A DNA stretch of 64,000 nt from Tachypleus tridentatus (GCF_004210375.1 NC_134825.1:806001-870000); one strand, 5' to 3'. Positions 11,886 through 22,811 are shown, numbered from the stretch's first letter. Made by a program: numbers and translations. Notes: generated by a model not told the origin, from the sequence alone.

Positions 11886-12104
11886 ATTGTTTTGGAATTT
11901 CGCACAAAGCAACTAGAGGGAAAGCAGCTAGTCATCACCACCCACCGCCAACTCTTGGGCTACTCTTTTACCAACGAATAGTGGGATTGACCGTCACATT
12001 ATAACGCCCCGACGGCTGGGAGGGCGAGTATATTTTGGCGCGACTCGGGCGCGAACCCGCAGATTACGAAGCGCACGCCTTAACGCGCTAGGCCATGCCA
12101 GGTC
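11886..12104 (-). repeat. tRNA-derived SINE, family 1, with internal deletion
   Basis: On the minus strand the head begins 'gacctggcatggcctagcgc' (A box) and has 'gggttcgcgcccg' (B box). A conserved body follows ('ccaacgaatagtgggattga' in plus orientation), then a tail ending 'gcgaaattccaaaac'. The segment around 'gggctatctgtgctagccg', found in full copies, is missing. Confidence 0.9.
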
Positions 12105-12369
12105 TACTTATTTGTTACCGGACTATACTAGTCAAAGTACACTAGGTTGATATGTTTTAGTTAACAATATCAGTGTGTGTATTTTGAACATACTATAGCA
12201 TAGTTAAACAAACAAAATTATTTTAAACATTTTTTTTTATTTTCCAGAAACATAAAAAATCCGTGAAGAAAATAGAGTAAATTAAGAATTATTTATCATC
12301 AAAGAACTTTATTATTGCACTAAATATATCACATTCACATTTGATGTAGCAAGTTTATATCATATTTTA

Positions 12370-12690
12370 TCAGAATCTGTTACGGTTCTTTACCGTTACA
12401 GTAGGATGGATAATATTGATTGTTTTACCATCCAAGACGAAATGGATCTTATTATCACTTACCCTGGAGCATCCAACATAAAGCTGGCCATATAAAAAAT
12501 ATGGACTTTACAGATTGAGACTAACAACCTGGAGTGATGTTTCCTGAGCATTGTTTATACTCATGACAAAACCAGTCGAACTGGAGACGTCTCAATTGAA
12601 ATGGCAAGTCAAATGAGATAACTGGAATGAAGATATTCTGGCCTGCAGTATGACCAGTTATACATCAACTATGACCAGTTATACATCAAC
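12370..12690 (-). pseudogene. Helitron helicase C-terminal remnant
   Basis: Translated on the minus strand with frame changes and stops, it shows the landmarks of the Helitron helicase C-terminus: AGQNIFIPVIS, then LPFQLRRLQF, then SMSINNAQ, then GQLYVGCSRVSDN. The last matches the family's GQLYVALSRV helicase box. Helitrons replicate by a rolling-circle mechanism with a Rep-helicase; only the last 100 or so residues are here. At least two frameshifts and a stop make it inactive. No Rep domain or Helitron terminus was identified with confidence nearby. Confidence 0.75.
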
Positions 12691-12710
12691 TATGACCAGT
12701 TATGTATCTA
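12649..12710. repeat. 21-bp short tandem repeat, about 3 copies
   Basis: 'tatgaccagttatacatcaa' is repeated within or next to the Helitron remnant. Confidence 0.85.
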
Positions 12711-12861
12711 CAGCTTCTTAACAATGATAAATTCGTCTACATTGTGTACGTGACATTTCTATAGAAGTCATGTACACATTGTGGGCATGAGACAGGACAC
12801 GTGGTGTACATCCAGCGCTGAGGAATACCAGATATCTTGCTCTCGGTCATTAAGGTCACCA

Positions 12862-13056
12862 TAGAAAAGGAAGTCAGTCATCACCACCCAAAGAAACTCT
12901 TCGTCTGCTCTTTTACCAACGACTAGTGGGATTAACCATCACATTATAATGCCCCCACTACTGAAAGGACAAGCATGCTTAGTGTAACGAGGATTCGAAC
13001 TAGCCACCGTCAGATTACAAGTCAAGCGCCCTAACTACCTGGCCTTGCCGGACCTC
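12862..13056 (-). repeat. tRNA-derived SINE, family 1, old copy
   Basis: Diverged, but with 'tcatcaccaccca', 'ttttaccaacgactagtggg', 'aggattcgaac' (B box, plus orientation) and 'ctggccttgccgg' at the head. CpG positions are largely decayed. Confidence 0.85.
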
Positions 13057-13084
13057 TATGAGAAAACCAAGCCTAGAGCCATGA

Positions 13085-13895
13085 GCATAACATTTAACAT
13101 GGAGTAAGAATATCGATCCAACATTTAACATGAAGTAAGAATATCGATCCAACATTTAACATGAAGTAAGAATATCGATCCAAAATTTAGCATGGAGTAA
13201 GAATATCGATCCAAAATTTAGCATGGAGTAAGAATATCGATCCAACATTTAACATGAAGTAAGAATATCGATCCAACATTTAACATGAAGTAAGAATATC
13301 GATCCAAAATTTAGCATGGAGTAAGAATATCGATGCAACATTTAACATGAAGTAAGAATATCGATCCAACATTTAACATAAAGTAAAAATATCGATCCAA
13401 CATTTAACATGAAGTAACAATATCGATCCAACATTTAACATGAAGTAAGAATATCGATCCAACGTTTAACATGGAGTAAGAATATCGATTCAACATTTAA
13501 CATGGAGTAAGAATATCGATCCAAAATTTAACATGGAGTAAGAATATCGATGCAACATTTAACATGAAGTAAGAATATCGATCCAAAATTTAACATGGAG
13601 TAAGAATATCGATTTAACATTTAACATGAAGTAAGAATATCGATCCAACATTTAACATGGAGTAAGAATATCGATCCAAAATTTAACATGGAGTAAGAAT
13701 ATCGATGCAACATTTAACATGAAGTAGGAATATCGATCCAACATTTAACATGGAGTAAGAATATCGATCCAAAATTTAACATGGAGTAAGAATATCGATC
13801 CAAAATTTAACATGGAGTAAAAATATCGATCCAACATTTAACATGGAGTAATAATATCGATCCAACATTTAACATGAAATAAGAATATCGATCCA
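13085..13895. repeat. 31-bp minisatellite, about 26 copies
   Basis: Units 'aacatttaacatggagtaag' + 'aatatcgatcc', with alternating 'gg'/'ga' and 'aacat'/'aaaat' variants that recur in runs, indicating local block duplication. Confidence 0.96.
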
Positions 13896-14039
13896 AGTTT
13901 AAATTTATATACAAATAAAATATATTTAATTAATTAAATTATATAATTAATTAATTAATTAATACACACTCTAAATTATACAACAACAAATATATTTTTT
14001 AATTTTCTTACCAATACGTTCAGTACAAACACTTTTTAC

Positions 14040-14560
14040 AATATTAGGCTTAGCCACATGGTGTAAAAGCCACTGTTGGAACGCATTATTACCCCAAAAC
14101 ACTGGCTTTTTAGATTCTTTCCTCTTGGAGCTATAGCGGTCACACATGCACAGACATGAACAACCACGTCTTTTTTTTATAGCTGTGATTTATATCTGTG
14201 ACATAAGAAAGCACTTCTTTTCTATGTGGTTTTCGTTAGATGAGCATGCACATACACAAGTGGATAAGATAATTAATAACACTCAAGTGCACACACTCAG
14301 GGTCCACTTAGCATGGGTGCAAAGTTTCAGGTTTTTAAGTTTGTTTCTCTAGGAGTTATGACAGACACATTTATTTTTATGTGGTATATTATGAGGCATC
14401 TCGAATATAAAATGCGTACGAGCGTAGGTAAGTAATAATATCCAGATGCACACTATCAGGGTCTTTTAGAAAGCGTGCAGAATTTGAAGTTTCTGTTGGA
14501 GCAATAGCGATCCCACATAGACAGACACATTAGTTTATTATTATATATAGAATTGAAAAC
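14040..14560. repeat. Three diverged copies of an unclassified repeat tail
   Basis: At about 14,050-14,180, 14,285-14,385 and 14,445-14,550 a similar string recurs. Features shared by two or more are 'cagggtc', '...gtgcaaagttt', 'gagttatgacagacacattt' or 'gacagacacattagtttatt'. It looks like the end of an interspersed element, possibly related to the nearby Helitron; the class is not established. An open frame of 68 codons at 14,146 is not convincing. Confidence 0.4.
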
Positions 14561-15649
14561 AGTATATGTATTGTAATTATAATCTAGATTTAGTGTCTAA
14601 ATCCACCTTATAGTATCTTTAACTGTAAATACGCCTAAGCGCTCGATATCCAATCAATATAGTAATAATAGTCTAAATTTATAAAAAGTACCCAGTAACA
14701 CTGTAGTAAGAAAACAAAATCCACATTGAATCTTAAATATGATGTACTAAACTCAATTAATTAGTAACTTTGCTGTGTAATTAAACTAAACACATGGTGA
14801 TGCATAATACTTGGAGGTAAAGGAGTCACAAACTCAGATAATGTACCATACACAGTGAAAATCTGTTACACTTAGTGGGGGATATTCAATATTTAAGTTG
14901 TTGGCCAACAGAAACATTATTGTAAGGGTTAATTTTAGAGTTTAGAATGATAGTATATTATAGAATGGCAGCAATACTCGTGTGTGTCAAGTTAACCAGA
15001 GTATTAATTATCTAAAATATACTTATTTGTTTCAGATTAATCAAGTGAAGTAAAACAAATCAGTCGTTTTCTTCACTAATCCATATCCTTGCATTTATCT
15101 CCCGTAATTACAGGAACCTTCATTAGGAAAGAAAGATTTTTAAATTTCTCAATATTAACGTTTTAAATTGTTGTTTAGTTGATGTTAGGCCACGTTTCGA
15201 CACAAGAGTATCACTGTACAACGTAAACACTTATAATTACTTCCAGAAAGTATAAATAACTTTTATCGTTATTCACGTGTGAGTCAATTTAACTTTCTAA
15301 AGTCTCAGCCAGTTCATTTTCTTCAAATAACTTATTGTTTTTATAATTAGAACAACTACAGGCACTAAAACACTTAAATCTCTAATTTTGGTCTGACAAG
15401 CAGCTATTAAATGTTTGTTTTTCTTGTAACTGCAAGAAATGAATACAAGAACTGATTCTGGACTGGGCTGTTTAGCATGACATACCTTTTAGCTGTACTC
15501 CCATGGGTCGTGAACTAAGAGTTTTCTTGTTATAATTGCATCCATTCATAGCATTGTTGTTATTTTTTCTACATATCAGGTAAGGATTCGATGCATTTTT
15601 TGTTACTAACATCACTGAAGACCTAGAATCTATTTTCTACTCTGGTATA
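14561..15649. other. AT-rich stretch with no gene seen
   Basis: No clear repeat or coding signal. It may continue the decayed segment that follows. Confidence 0.4.
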
Positions 15650-16315
15650 ACTTACATCAGTAATCATTAATGCAATTCTCTCATTTCCACCATAAAATAG
15701 GGAAACATGTCGTTGAACGATTCCCTTGACTTCTTCTAGTAACAGAGGAGATTCCAATAACAACTTGGTTGTTTCAAAAACCTTGAGTGAGACATCATTA
15801 CTTCAAAGCTATAAACGTTTCTTTAATGTGTAAAATACTGGGGTGGTCACATCCACTTCTTACAGGAATATCAGTAAGGACATACCTCAGACTTTTAGTT
15901 TCAATGTTTGAGTTATCAAAGTACTTACATTCTGCCCTATGCAAATCTCACGATTCTTAATTTATTTCTGTAATATAATGAGAGAGTGCCAGCTTCCATG
16001 CCGACAGGCACAATTCTAGCAGCATGAAAACCAAACTTGAAACATACTTTAAAATATATTTTTATCAGCTCTGTAAACTTATGCATCTCGCCCTTTTTCC
16101 AGTCTTTGGTTTGATCAGTTAGTTTTCATTATAACGTACCTTCTTCCAATACCTCAAGGATCCAATTGTCATGAGACCAACCATCACAAGGAACTAAACT
16201 GGCTCTTTTTGTTCTTTGATTTACAGAGGAACTTATCAAACTACTTTGACCTCCAACGCTGTCCTCTAGCTGTAACCTTTATTTGGAAGAAACAGTATTT
16301 CTCATTCTTTCATGA
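15650..16315 (-). pseudogene. Decayed coding-like segment, unidentified
   Basis: On the minus strand, one frame from about 16,315 to 15,960 reads over 110 codons with only three stops. It contains plausible protein such as SLVPCDGWSHDNWI and GFHAARIVPVGMEAGTLS. A second stretch, about 15,795-15,655, is open for some 50 codons (VFETTKLLLESPLLL, then RHVSLFYGGNERIALMI). Both end near GTAAGT, a strong splice donor. The first apparent intron would be only about 37 bases, so this may instead be frameshifted sequence. Composition is less AT-skewed than the flanks. I do not recognise the protein; it could be a dead gene copy or an unclassified transposon. Confidence 0.35.
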
Positions 16316-16619
16316 TCTAAACGTTTAATGGATAGGTAATTATTAATGGTTAAAAAGACGGTAGGAATATCATTAGAGGTTTGAGAAAGTTCTTAAAATT
16401 TTAAGTTAAGGATTACTAATACAGAGAGCGCACGAGTATCTTTGCTCGAAATTTAGTAAATAGACGAATATCATCCCAATCTAACAATTTTATTAGGAGC
16501 AAATATTCAAGTGGGATTTCTCTTAAATCTAGGTGTTACTTGTGACTTCTAGTAACTCTTTAAGATGTTTGTAAATCCTAAAACAAACACGTTCTTAAAA
16601 TTATTAGAAAAGATGCACC
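16316..16619. other. Stretch with no gene seen
   Basis: AT-rich; nothing supported beyond a possible continuation of the decayed segment to the left. Confidence 0.4.
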
Positions 16620-16860
16620 TCTTGACACTATCCAGTCTATTGTATTTAAAGATGGACCCTTTCAGACCATCCAGTCTGTTGTATTTAAAGTGCACATCTT
16701 TAGATTATCCAGTCGGTTGTATTTAAGATACACATATTTAGACCATACTGTCTGTTCTACTTAATGTTCACATCTTTGGACAATTTAGTCTGTTGTGTTT
16801 AAAGCGCACATCTTCAGACCATCCAATCTGTTGTATCTAAGGGATTATCCACTTCTAATC
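16620..16860. repeat. Degenerate tandem repeat of about 40-46 bp
   Basis: About five diverged units sharing 'gaccatccagtctgttgtat' and 'ttaaagtgcacatcttt'. Confidence 0.75.
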
Positions 16861-17210
16861 TTTTATGTTTAAAAAAAAATCATTGCAAAATTTAATCGAA
16901 CAAATTATTTTGTTAATAATTTATTTTTAATTTATTTAAAAACAACAGCAAACAAACTTTATGAAATCAAGAGTTTTAGAGTTAAAGTAAAAACGCCTCT
17001 TCTAATAACATAATGTGATATCGTAGTAACGTATTGATTAAATAATTGGAAGATTGGAAACAGTGATTAAGGGTCAGACACTTACAGCAAAAACAAAATA
17101 AGATACAAACAACAGCCTACAACTTATTGTACAGTTACGTTTCTCAGTGGTTCAGCAATGTGAAGACGTATTTGGCTAAAAATCTGGTTTTGATACGAAT
17201 TGTGGGTACA
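16861..17210. other. AT-rich stretch with no gene seen
   Basis: Nothing supported. Its last bases flank the hAT element. Confidence 0.5.
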
Positions 17211-17218
17211 GTCTAAAA

Positions 17219-17260
17219 CAGTGGTTCCCAACCTTTTTTATGCCCCGCACCCCTAAAAAA
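17219..17260 (+). repeat. Left terminal inverted repeat of hAT element
   Basis: CAGTGGTTCCCAACC followed by 'gccccgcacccct'. The right-end counterpart has 'tctcgcacccctggttggga' in inverted orientation. Confidence 0.9.
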
Positions 17261-17509
17261 ATTTAATATGTTCTCGCACCCCTCACAGTAATTATTTATT
17301 TAAGAATAAAGGCGAAGGTGGCCAAAACAAATTTTTATAATCAGTTTTTAATGATATATAAACAAAAACGAAACATTTGGAAAAGAAAAAATATTACAAC
17401 AAACTAAAAGTTGTATAAACCCTACATGGCCTACAAAAAAATAAATTTTCATCCATGCATGAAATGAAATTTCTTTGAAATTGAAATGTTCAAATGTTTA
17501 TAAGCCAAT

Positions 17510-19046
17510 TTAAATTAAATGACTCTTTTGTTCCTGTTTATTTCTTATGAGTTTTCCAAAGCGTGACACTTTGTTTCTAATAGTAATCGACAAGTCTGCC
17601 TGTGCACTCAAGCGATTTCTAGATTTTGTCTTGATTGACAAAAGGGCACTAAATCCAAACTCGCATAAGTATGTCGTCACAAATGGGATGAGCACATTTA
17701 GTGCTTTTTCACAAAGTCTTGGAAACATGTCCATTGCCGAACACCAATATTGTTCCAAAATTTTGCTTTCAAACTGCATTTCGAGAACTCGATTTGTGCG
17801 CAGTTCAATAAGATCTTCCTCCAGTTCTTCATCATCCGACATATTATCCAAATTGAAGGAGTATGGATTCATAATCCATTCTTCAGAAGTTTCCAGTTCT
17901 CCTCCAAAATATCCATCAAATGACTTTGATAGTATTTCCAAATGACCCACAATTTCTTCACACACATGGAATTAGGGATTCATCCTCACCTACCATTTCT
18001 TCGAGTGATGGAAAATTTGAAAGATTCCTTCTTTTAACTCGTCGATACCAAATATATAACTTTTCTTTGAAAGCATTTAAATTTTCGCAGCATTTCAATA
18101 TGCTCATGTTTTTCCCTTGAAGAGATACATTCAGGTCATTCATACGAGTGAAAATATTACTCAAATAGGGTAGCATTTGGTTGAATTCTTGTGATTCTAT
18201 TTCTCCGGGCAGATCATGGTTACGTTCCTTCAGAGAAGTTTAGACTTCTTTTCGCAGTTCAAACAAGCGCGTTAAAGCTCTCCCACGTGACAGCCAACGG
18301 ACTTCTGTGTGGAAAAGCAAAACTGAATGCTCACTTCCAAAACCTTCACAAAGCGACTTGAAGAGGTGGTGATTCAGAGCGCGACCCCTAATCCTGTTGA
18401 TGGTCTTAACAGAAGTGCTTCACACACTGGAAGACATCTTTCCCTTTTGTGGTTGTTTTCAGGTCTTCACAGAACAGGAAATCTTCCATTATGGCACCAT
18501 CATGGACATACCTCACTAGTGCGATTAGTTGACTGCAATTTGAAACATCAGTTTTTCGTCCAATTGGAGAGAGATTTTCAAAGGACTAGCCCTGATATTT
18601 GCGATAACTTGGTCCAAAATGTCCGAACTCAAATCACCAATTCGGTTTTGAATAACATTATTTGATAACGGCTTGTTTGAGGCTTCTTTATCCAGAACAA
18701 TCGTTGCCATTTCTAATGCACATGGTTTTATCACCTCTTCTGCAATTGTATGAAGCTTCTCTGATTTGGCTACTTTATACGCCACGTGGTATGAAGCCGT
18801 GGTTTGTCAGCAGATATAAAACCTAATTTTGGAAGGGTTGCTCGAGAATCAAAGCAGGCACTTCTACATTTCAATGATTCAACATTATGGCCTGCAACAG
18901 CTGCTCCACCATGCAGGTTGTTGAAGTGTTCCTGCAGCTTTGATGGATTCAAATTTGCCTTTGAAAGGACAGCGTCACAAAGCATGCACTGGGGTTTTTG
19001 CAGATCCTCAGTTGTTCCGATGCAAGTGAAATCAAACTTCACATAA
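17510..19046 (-). pseudogene. hAT transposase, ZBED5/FAM200-like, broken
   Basis: The reading order is 19,042-18,770, 18,785-18,525, a decayed stretch, 18,176-17,958, then 17,965-17,510, in several frames. The N-terminal part has a BED-type zinc finger, CMLCDAVLSKANLNP then LQEHFNNLHG. The middle has SLQLDE, where the first catalytic Asp of hAT enzymes is expected. The C-terminal part has the dimerisation region with CEFGFSALLSIKTKSRNRL, very like ZBED5/SCAND3-type proteins. An intact enzyme would be about 500-600 residues. At least three frameshifts plus stops around 18,180-18,520 show it cannot be made. Those related host proteins were themselves domesticated from hAT elements, but nothing suggests domestication here. 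Confidence 0.88.
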
Positions 19047-19452
19047 TCATCATTCTATTTACTTTTCTTTAACATAATGAAGTTTTTTTTGCACAAACAC
19101 AAAATCAACAATGCACTAACTACCATGGATTTATATACTCTGCGAAACTTTCTAGAACATTCTCGAATATATGTCACATGACGTCATCGATTAATTCTGG
19201 ATACTTCTGAAAGTTTCTCGAGTCACGATCACGTGAATACATAACATTAATAAATAATAGACACTGTAAGACGGTGTTCACGAACGTAACCTAATTAGTT
19301 GTGCCAAGTATTTTGGTCACGTTTACGTTTCGTCTGTTGTTTGTTTACAATTGTACATTCAGATTTCGGTCTGCGACAGCGACGGTAGAAACGATAGTTT
19401 ATCGTAACAAGGTAAAAAGCTACATCTGTAACAAGAAAATAAGAAATAAAAA

Positions 19453-20045
19453 TCAAACGTAATTTTTGAATATATGGGACAGTAGCCTTAATATAAACAT
19501 AAACACTATATAGGACAGCACCCTTAATATAAACATAAACACTATATAGGACAGCACCCTTAATATAAACATAAACACTATATAGGACAGTAGCCTTAAT
19601 ATAAACATAAATACTATATAGGACAGTAGCCTTAATATATACATAAACACTATATAGGACAGTAGCCTTAATATAAACATAAACACTATATAGGACAGTA
19701 GCCTTAATATAAACATAAACACTATATAGGACAGTAGCCTTAATATAAACATAAACACTATATAGGACAGTACCCTTAACATAAACATAAACATTATGTA
19801 GGACAGTAGCCTTAATATAAACATAAACACTATATAGGACAATACTCTTAATATAAACATAAACACTATATAGGACAGTACCCTTAATATAAACATAAAC
19901 ACTATATAGGACAGTAGCCTTAATATAAACATAAACACTATATAGGACAGCACCCTTAATATAAACATAAACACTATATAGGACAGTACCCTTAATATAA
20001 ACATAAACACTATGTAGGACAGTACCCTTAATATAAACAATGAAA
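19453..20045. repeat. 36-bp minisatellite inside the hAT element, about 16 copies
   Basis: Units 'cactatataggacagtagcc' + 'ttaatataaacataaa'. The array lies in what would be the transposon's 5' untranslated part, upstream of the transposase start and about 60 bases from the right terminal repeat. The 36-base period keeps the minus strand open, so the 195-residue frame there is a repeat artefact. Confidence 0.95.
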
Positions 20046-20064
20046 ACTGAAATGTTATCTCACA

Positions 20065-20106
20065 CCCCCTGGAACGCTTTCTCGCACCCCTGGTTGGGAG
20101 CCACTG
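20065..20106 (-). repeat. Right terminal inverted repeat of hAT element
   Basis: Inverted match to the left end, closing with 'ggttgggagccactg'. Confidence 0.9.
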
Positions 20107-20114
20107 GTTTAAAA

Positions 20115-20344
20115 GCCCATTGTGTGGTTAACAGTAAACAAACAATCTAATTATATATTCGTATATTTAAATACCAGGTGGCAAACAAAAAGTTTAGATT
20201 TACGACGCAGTTGGAATGAGGAAACACATTCTACACGTTTGCCTACATCAATAATCAAGCATTAAGGTGACATAAAATACTTCCTTTTATAAAGTATTCT
20301 TAAATTTTAATATATTATTGGAGACATGTGAGTAACATGATATG
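20115..20344. other. Short stretch with no gene seen
   Basis: AT-rich sequence to the right of the hAT element. Confidence 0.4.
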
Positions 20345-20465
20345 TTGTAGGCTTTATATTTTATAGCAAAGCCACATTGATCTATCTGCTCCATTTATCG
20401 CTGGGAATCGAGCCCCAGATATTAGCAACGTAAGTTCGCAAATTTACTGATGTCTCACGATGGAC
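20345..20465 (-). repeat. tRNA-derived SINE, family 2 or 3, diverged
   Basis: Plus orientation shows 'tagcaaagccacatt', 'ctgctccatttatcgctggg', then 'atcgagcccca' (inverted B box) and 'cgtaagttcgcaaa', the usual order for these SINEs on the minus strand. Confidence 0.7.
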
Positions 20466-20689
20466 AGGAATCAAATAGCTATAAATAAAACTAAATAATT
20501 TACTAGATTTTTATGTTAAGTAAAATGTTAATTGAAACAAGTGTTACGTACTTATGTAATTATGTCATGATTTTGAAATATTTTGTTTGCTTTTTTTCTG
20601 TTTACTAAATAATTTCAACATCAACTTGTCTTTTCTTAAGCTATGAAAACGTATGCCTGTTAGAAAACACTATAACACTTTATTTGTTT

Positions 20690-20925
20690 GTTTTGAATTT
20701 AAGGCAAAAGCTGCTCGAAGGTTATCTACGCTAGCCGTCCATAATTTATCAGTGGAAAACCAGACGGGAGGCAGCCAGTCAACACCACCCACTCTTAAGA
20801 TACTCTTAAAAACAAATAATGGGATTAAGCGTCACAGTATAATGCCTGGAAAGGCGAGAATGTTTGGTAATGGACATTCGAACCTGTGACCCATAGATTA
20901 CGAGTCGAGCGCCCCTCTCCACACT
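20690..20925 (-). repeat. tRNA-derived SINE, family 1, old copy
   Basis: 'aaaagctgctcgaaggttat', 'ctagccgtcc', 'tcaacaccaccca', 'aataatgggattaagcgtca', 'cattcgaacctgtga' and 'gattacgagtcgagcgcc' appear in family order. An open frame at 20,653-20,889 lies wholly in this SINE and is not a gene. Confidence 0.88.
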
Positions 20926-20929
20926 TATA

Positions 20930-21107
20930 ACAGATGGTCATGTTGACATCAAAACATTGTACTAAAATAAACCTTAATAATCAATCACAAATACGTATGG
21001 AATTGTATGTGGCCGATGACAGATGGTCATGTTGACATCAAGACATTGTACTAAAATAAACCTTAATAATCAATCACAAATACGTATGGAATTGTATGTG
21101 GCCGATA
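20930..21107. repeat. 89-bp tandem duplication
   Basis: Two copies beginning 'acagatggtcatgttgacat' at 20,930 and 21,019, almost identical. A recent duplication. Confidence 0.95.
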
Positions 21108-21569
21108 ACTTTGTGAGAAGGTCAATTCTTAAAATCAGTTGTATAACCGGTTCAGAGAATTAACTCGAAGGTCAGCCATGTGTCCATATTAATAAATAAT
21201 AATTAATAACATGCTCTGATGCTAAAATAATTTAATAATAAACAAATCTCACCCTAGTTCTGATGTGTTGCAAATAAAAACTGATGCAAAATTACACTTT
21301 AACATCTTAATCTATATCACATTTTTTGCTGTAATAATTAGCGTCTCAACCACTACTTTACCTGTTCTTTCTCATTTGACCTAAATAACCTTCACGTTTA
21401 ACGGAAGGTTACGTCTTGGCTGGATATAGCAGGTATAGTGTAGTTGATGTATTATTCTACACAATTCACTTTCTTTCATTCATTTTTATTCATAATTAAA
21501 TGTCCTTCAATAAGATATCAACTATAAAACTAGTTAATTTGTTGCCTTTCAATAAGATGTTGCTTTGTT
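21108..21569. other. Stretch with no gene seen
   Basis: No supported feature; AT-rich. Confidence 0.45.
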
Positions 21570-21682
21570 GTTATTTTGAATTAAACACAAAGTTACACAA
21601 TGGGCTATCTGTGCTCTGCCCACCATGAGTATCTAAACCTGGTTTTTAGCAGCGTGAGTCTGTAGACATACCGCTTTTCAAT
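21570..21682 (-). repeat. tRNA-derived SINE, family 2
   Basis: Plus orientation: 'cacaaagttacacaatgggc', 'tctgtgctctgcccaccatg', 'aacctggtttttagcagcgt', 'cataccgctttt'. The head end is clipped. Confidence 0.85.
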
Positions 21683-21737
21683 AAGATATCTTACGTCTAT
21701 TCTAGCTTTTAAAAACAAATAATATGTCACAAAGATC

Positions 21738-22445
21738 TTCGGCCCTGCAAGGCCAAGCGGTGAGTGTCGCAGGTTCGAATATTCGTCAAACAAAACAGGC
21801 TCGCCCTTTCAGCCGTGGGCAGGGGCGTAGATCCTGGAAGGATAGATGGGATACATCCCCCTTCATTTTAGGTGGGGGGTATGGTGCATACAATCATTCC
21901 CCCCTACAGTTTGGTCTGTTGAATTGTTTTTTTGCACCACAGGCCTTCAAATTATGCGTTTGTTCTTGTGATTCTCGTATTCTTACCAATCGAATTACAT
22001 AATTAGGCCTAGATGTAGGCTTTTTCAGTAGCCGAAATGTACATCTTTAATATAGGCGTGCTTCTAAGCTTTTCGATCTGAGCGATAGTTCGTAAGTATC
22101 AGTCAGTAGGCCTAAGTATACATGCAAGTATCGTGGCAACAAGATTACTCTGTGACTGCATGTTTACAGCTTTCAGGTTCACGTAATCAGAGATTACCAA
22201 TTTGTAAATTGAACAGTCCACACAAGTGGTTGCAAAAATCATTCCCCCATCGGGTGTAAAAAATCTACGCCCCTGGCCGTGGGCGTTTTGTTATGTTCGG
22301 TCAATCCCACTATTCGTTGGTAAAAGAGTAGCACAAGAGTTGACGATGGATGGTGATGACTAGCTGCCTTTCCCCTAGTCTTACACTGCTAATTTAGGGC
22401 CGGCTAGAGCAGATAGCCCTTGTGTAACTTTACGTGAAAACACAA
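21738..22445 (+). repeat. tRNA-derived SINE, family 1, split by a MITE
   Basis: The head is at 21,738-21,819 ('ggccaagcggtgagtgtcgc' A box region, 'caggttcgaatatt' B box). The body and tail resume at 22,284-22,445 ('caatcccactattcgttggt', 'gatggtgatgactagctgcc', 'agcagatagccc'). The two halves join exactly once the 456-bp insert and one 8-bp duplicate are removed. Confidence 0.92.
21812..22283 (+). mobile_element. Non-autonomous hAT-like MITE inserted in a SINE
   Basis: The element is 21,820-22,275. Its ends are CAGGGGCGTAGAT and, inverted, CAGGGGCGTAGAT. It is flanked by a perfect 8-bp target duplication GCCGTGGG (21,812-21,819 and 22,276-22,283). It has no transposase. The 8-bp duplication and CAGNG-type ends point to hAT. 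Its ends differ from those of the hAT element at 17.2-20.1 kb, so a different autonomous partner is implied. Confidence 0.93.
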
Positions 22446-22713
22446 ACAAACTAAGATCTTCTCTGTTTTAATTCCTGGCATGAAAATGTTATAAAATTTT
22501 ATTTTTATACAGAAATAACTTTTTAGTTTTATGAAAACGTTTATTATTTCATGATCAAAGAAACTTGCTTTACAACTCTTTAGACACTGACAGTTCAAGC
22601 ATTTTGTGGTTTTCACTGCTATCTTTATCAGTAATATTTCTGTAATTCTAATTTTTGTTACGAAAACTATGTTTGTTGCTACTGTTGAAGGTAATTGAAT
22701 GATTATTATTTCA
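22446..22713. other. Stretch with no gene seen
   Basis: AT-rich, probably downstream flank of gene B. Confidence 0.4.
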
Positions 22714-22719
22714 TTTATT
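22714..22719 (-). other. Candidate polyadenylation signal of gene B
   Basis: AATAAA on the minus strand, about 95 bases past the stop of the 22.8-kb exon. The LINE tail at 22,740-22,792 lies between stop and signal. Confidence 0.4.
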
Positions 22720-22739
22720 TTCTACGTTCACGCGTACAA

Positions 22740-22792
22740 CTAACAAAAAACTTAGTTGCTTTGCGCCAATAAACACCAACCAACCAATCAAG
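22740..22792 (+). mobile_element. LINE 3'-end tail fragment
   Basis: 'ttgctttgcgccaataaaca' followed by 'ccaaccaaccaatcaa' matches, in opposite orientation, the 3' tail of the LINE ending near 47,337. It is a strongly 5'-truncated copy, possibly within the 3' UTR of gene B. Confidence 0.7.
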
Positions 22793-22811
22793 TTAAAACA
22801 CATATTAAAGT

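Larger units (their letters stand above)
17211..20114 (-). mobile_element. hAT-superfamily DNA transposon, full-length ends, dead
   Basis: The element proper is 17,219-20,106 (2,888 bp). The left end reads CAGTGGTTCCCAACC and the right end, inverted, CAGTGGCTCCCAACC: terminal inverted repeats of hAT type. An 8-bp target duplication flanks it (GTCTAAAA at 17,211-17,218, GTTTAAAA at 20,107-20,114, one mismatch), the length expected for hAT. A broken ZBED-type transposase lies inside on the minus strand, and a 36-bp array sits between the transposase start and the right end. Confidence 0.93.

Noticed and set aside
17547-17945. 132-codon plus-strand frame
   Set aside because: Antisense shadow of the hAT transposase C-terminal part.
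19453-20040. 195-residue Leu/Ile/Phe-rich 'membrane protein' on the minus strand
   Set aside because: It is the translation of a 36-bp minisatellite; the 12-residue period equals the unit length.
20653-20889. 78-codon open frame
   Set aside because: Lies within an old SINE copy.
21724-22002. 92-codon open frame
   Set aside because: Spans the SINE head and the MITE; no protein similarity expected.
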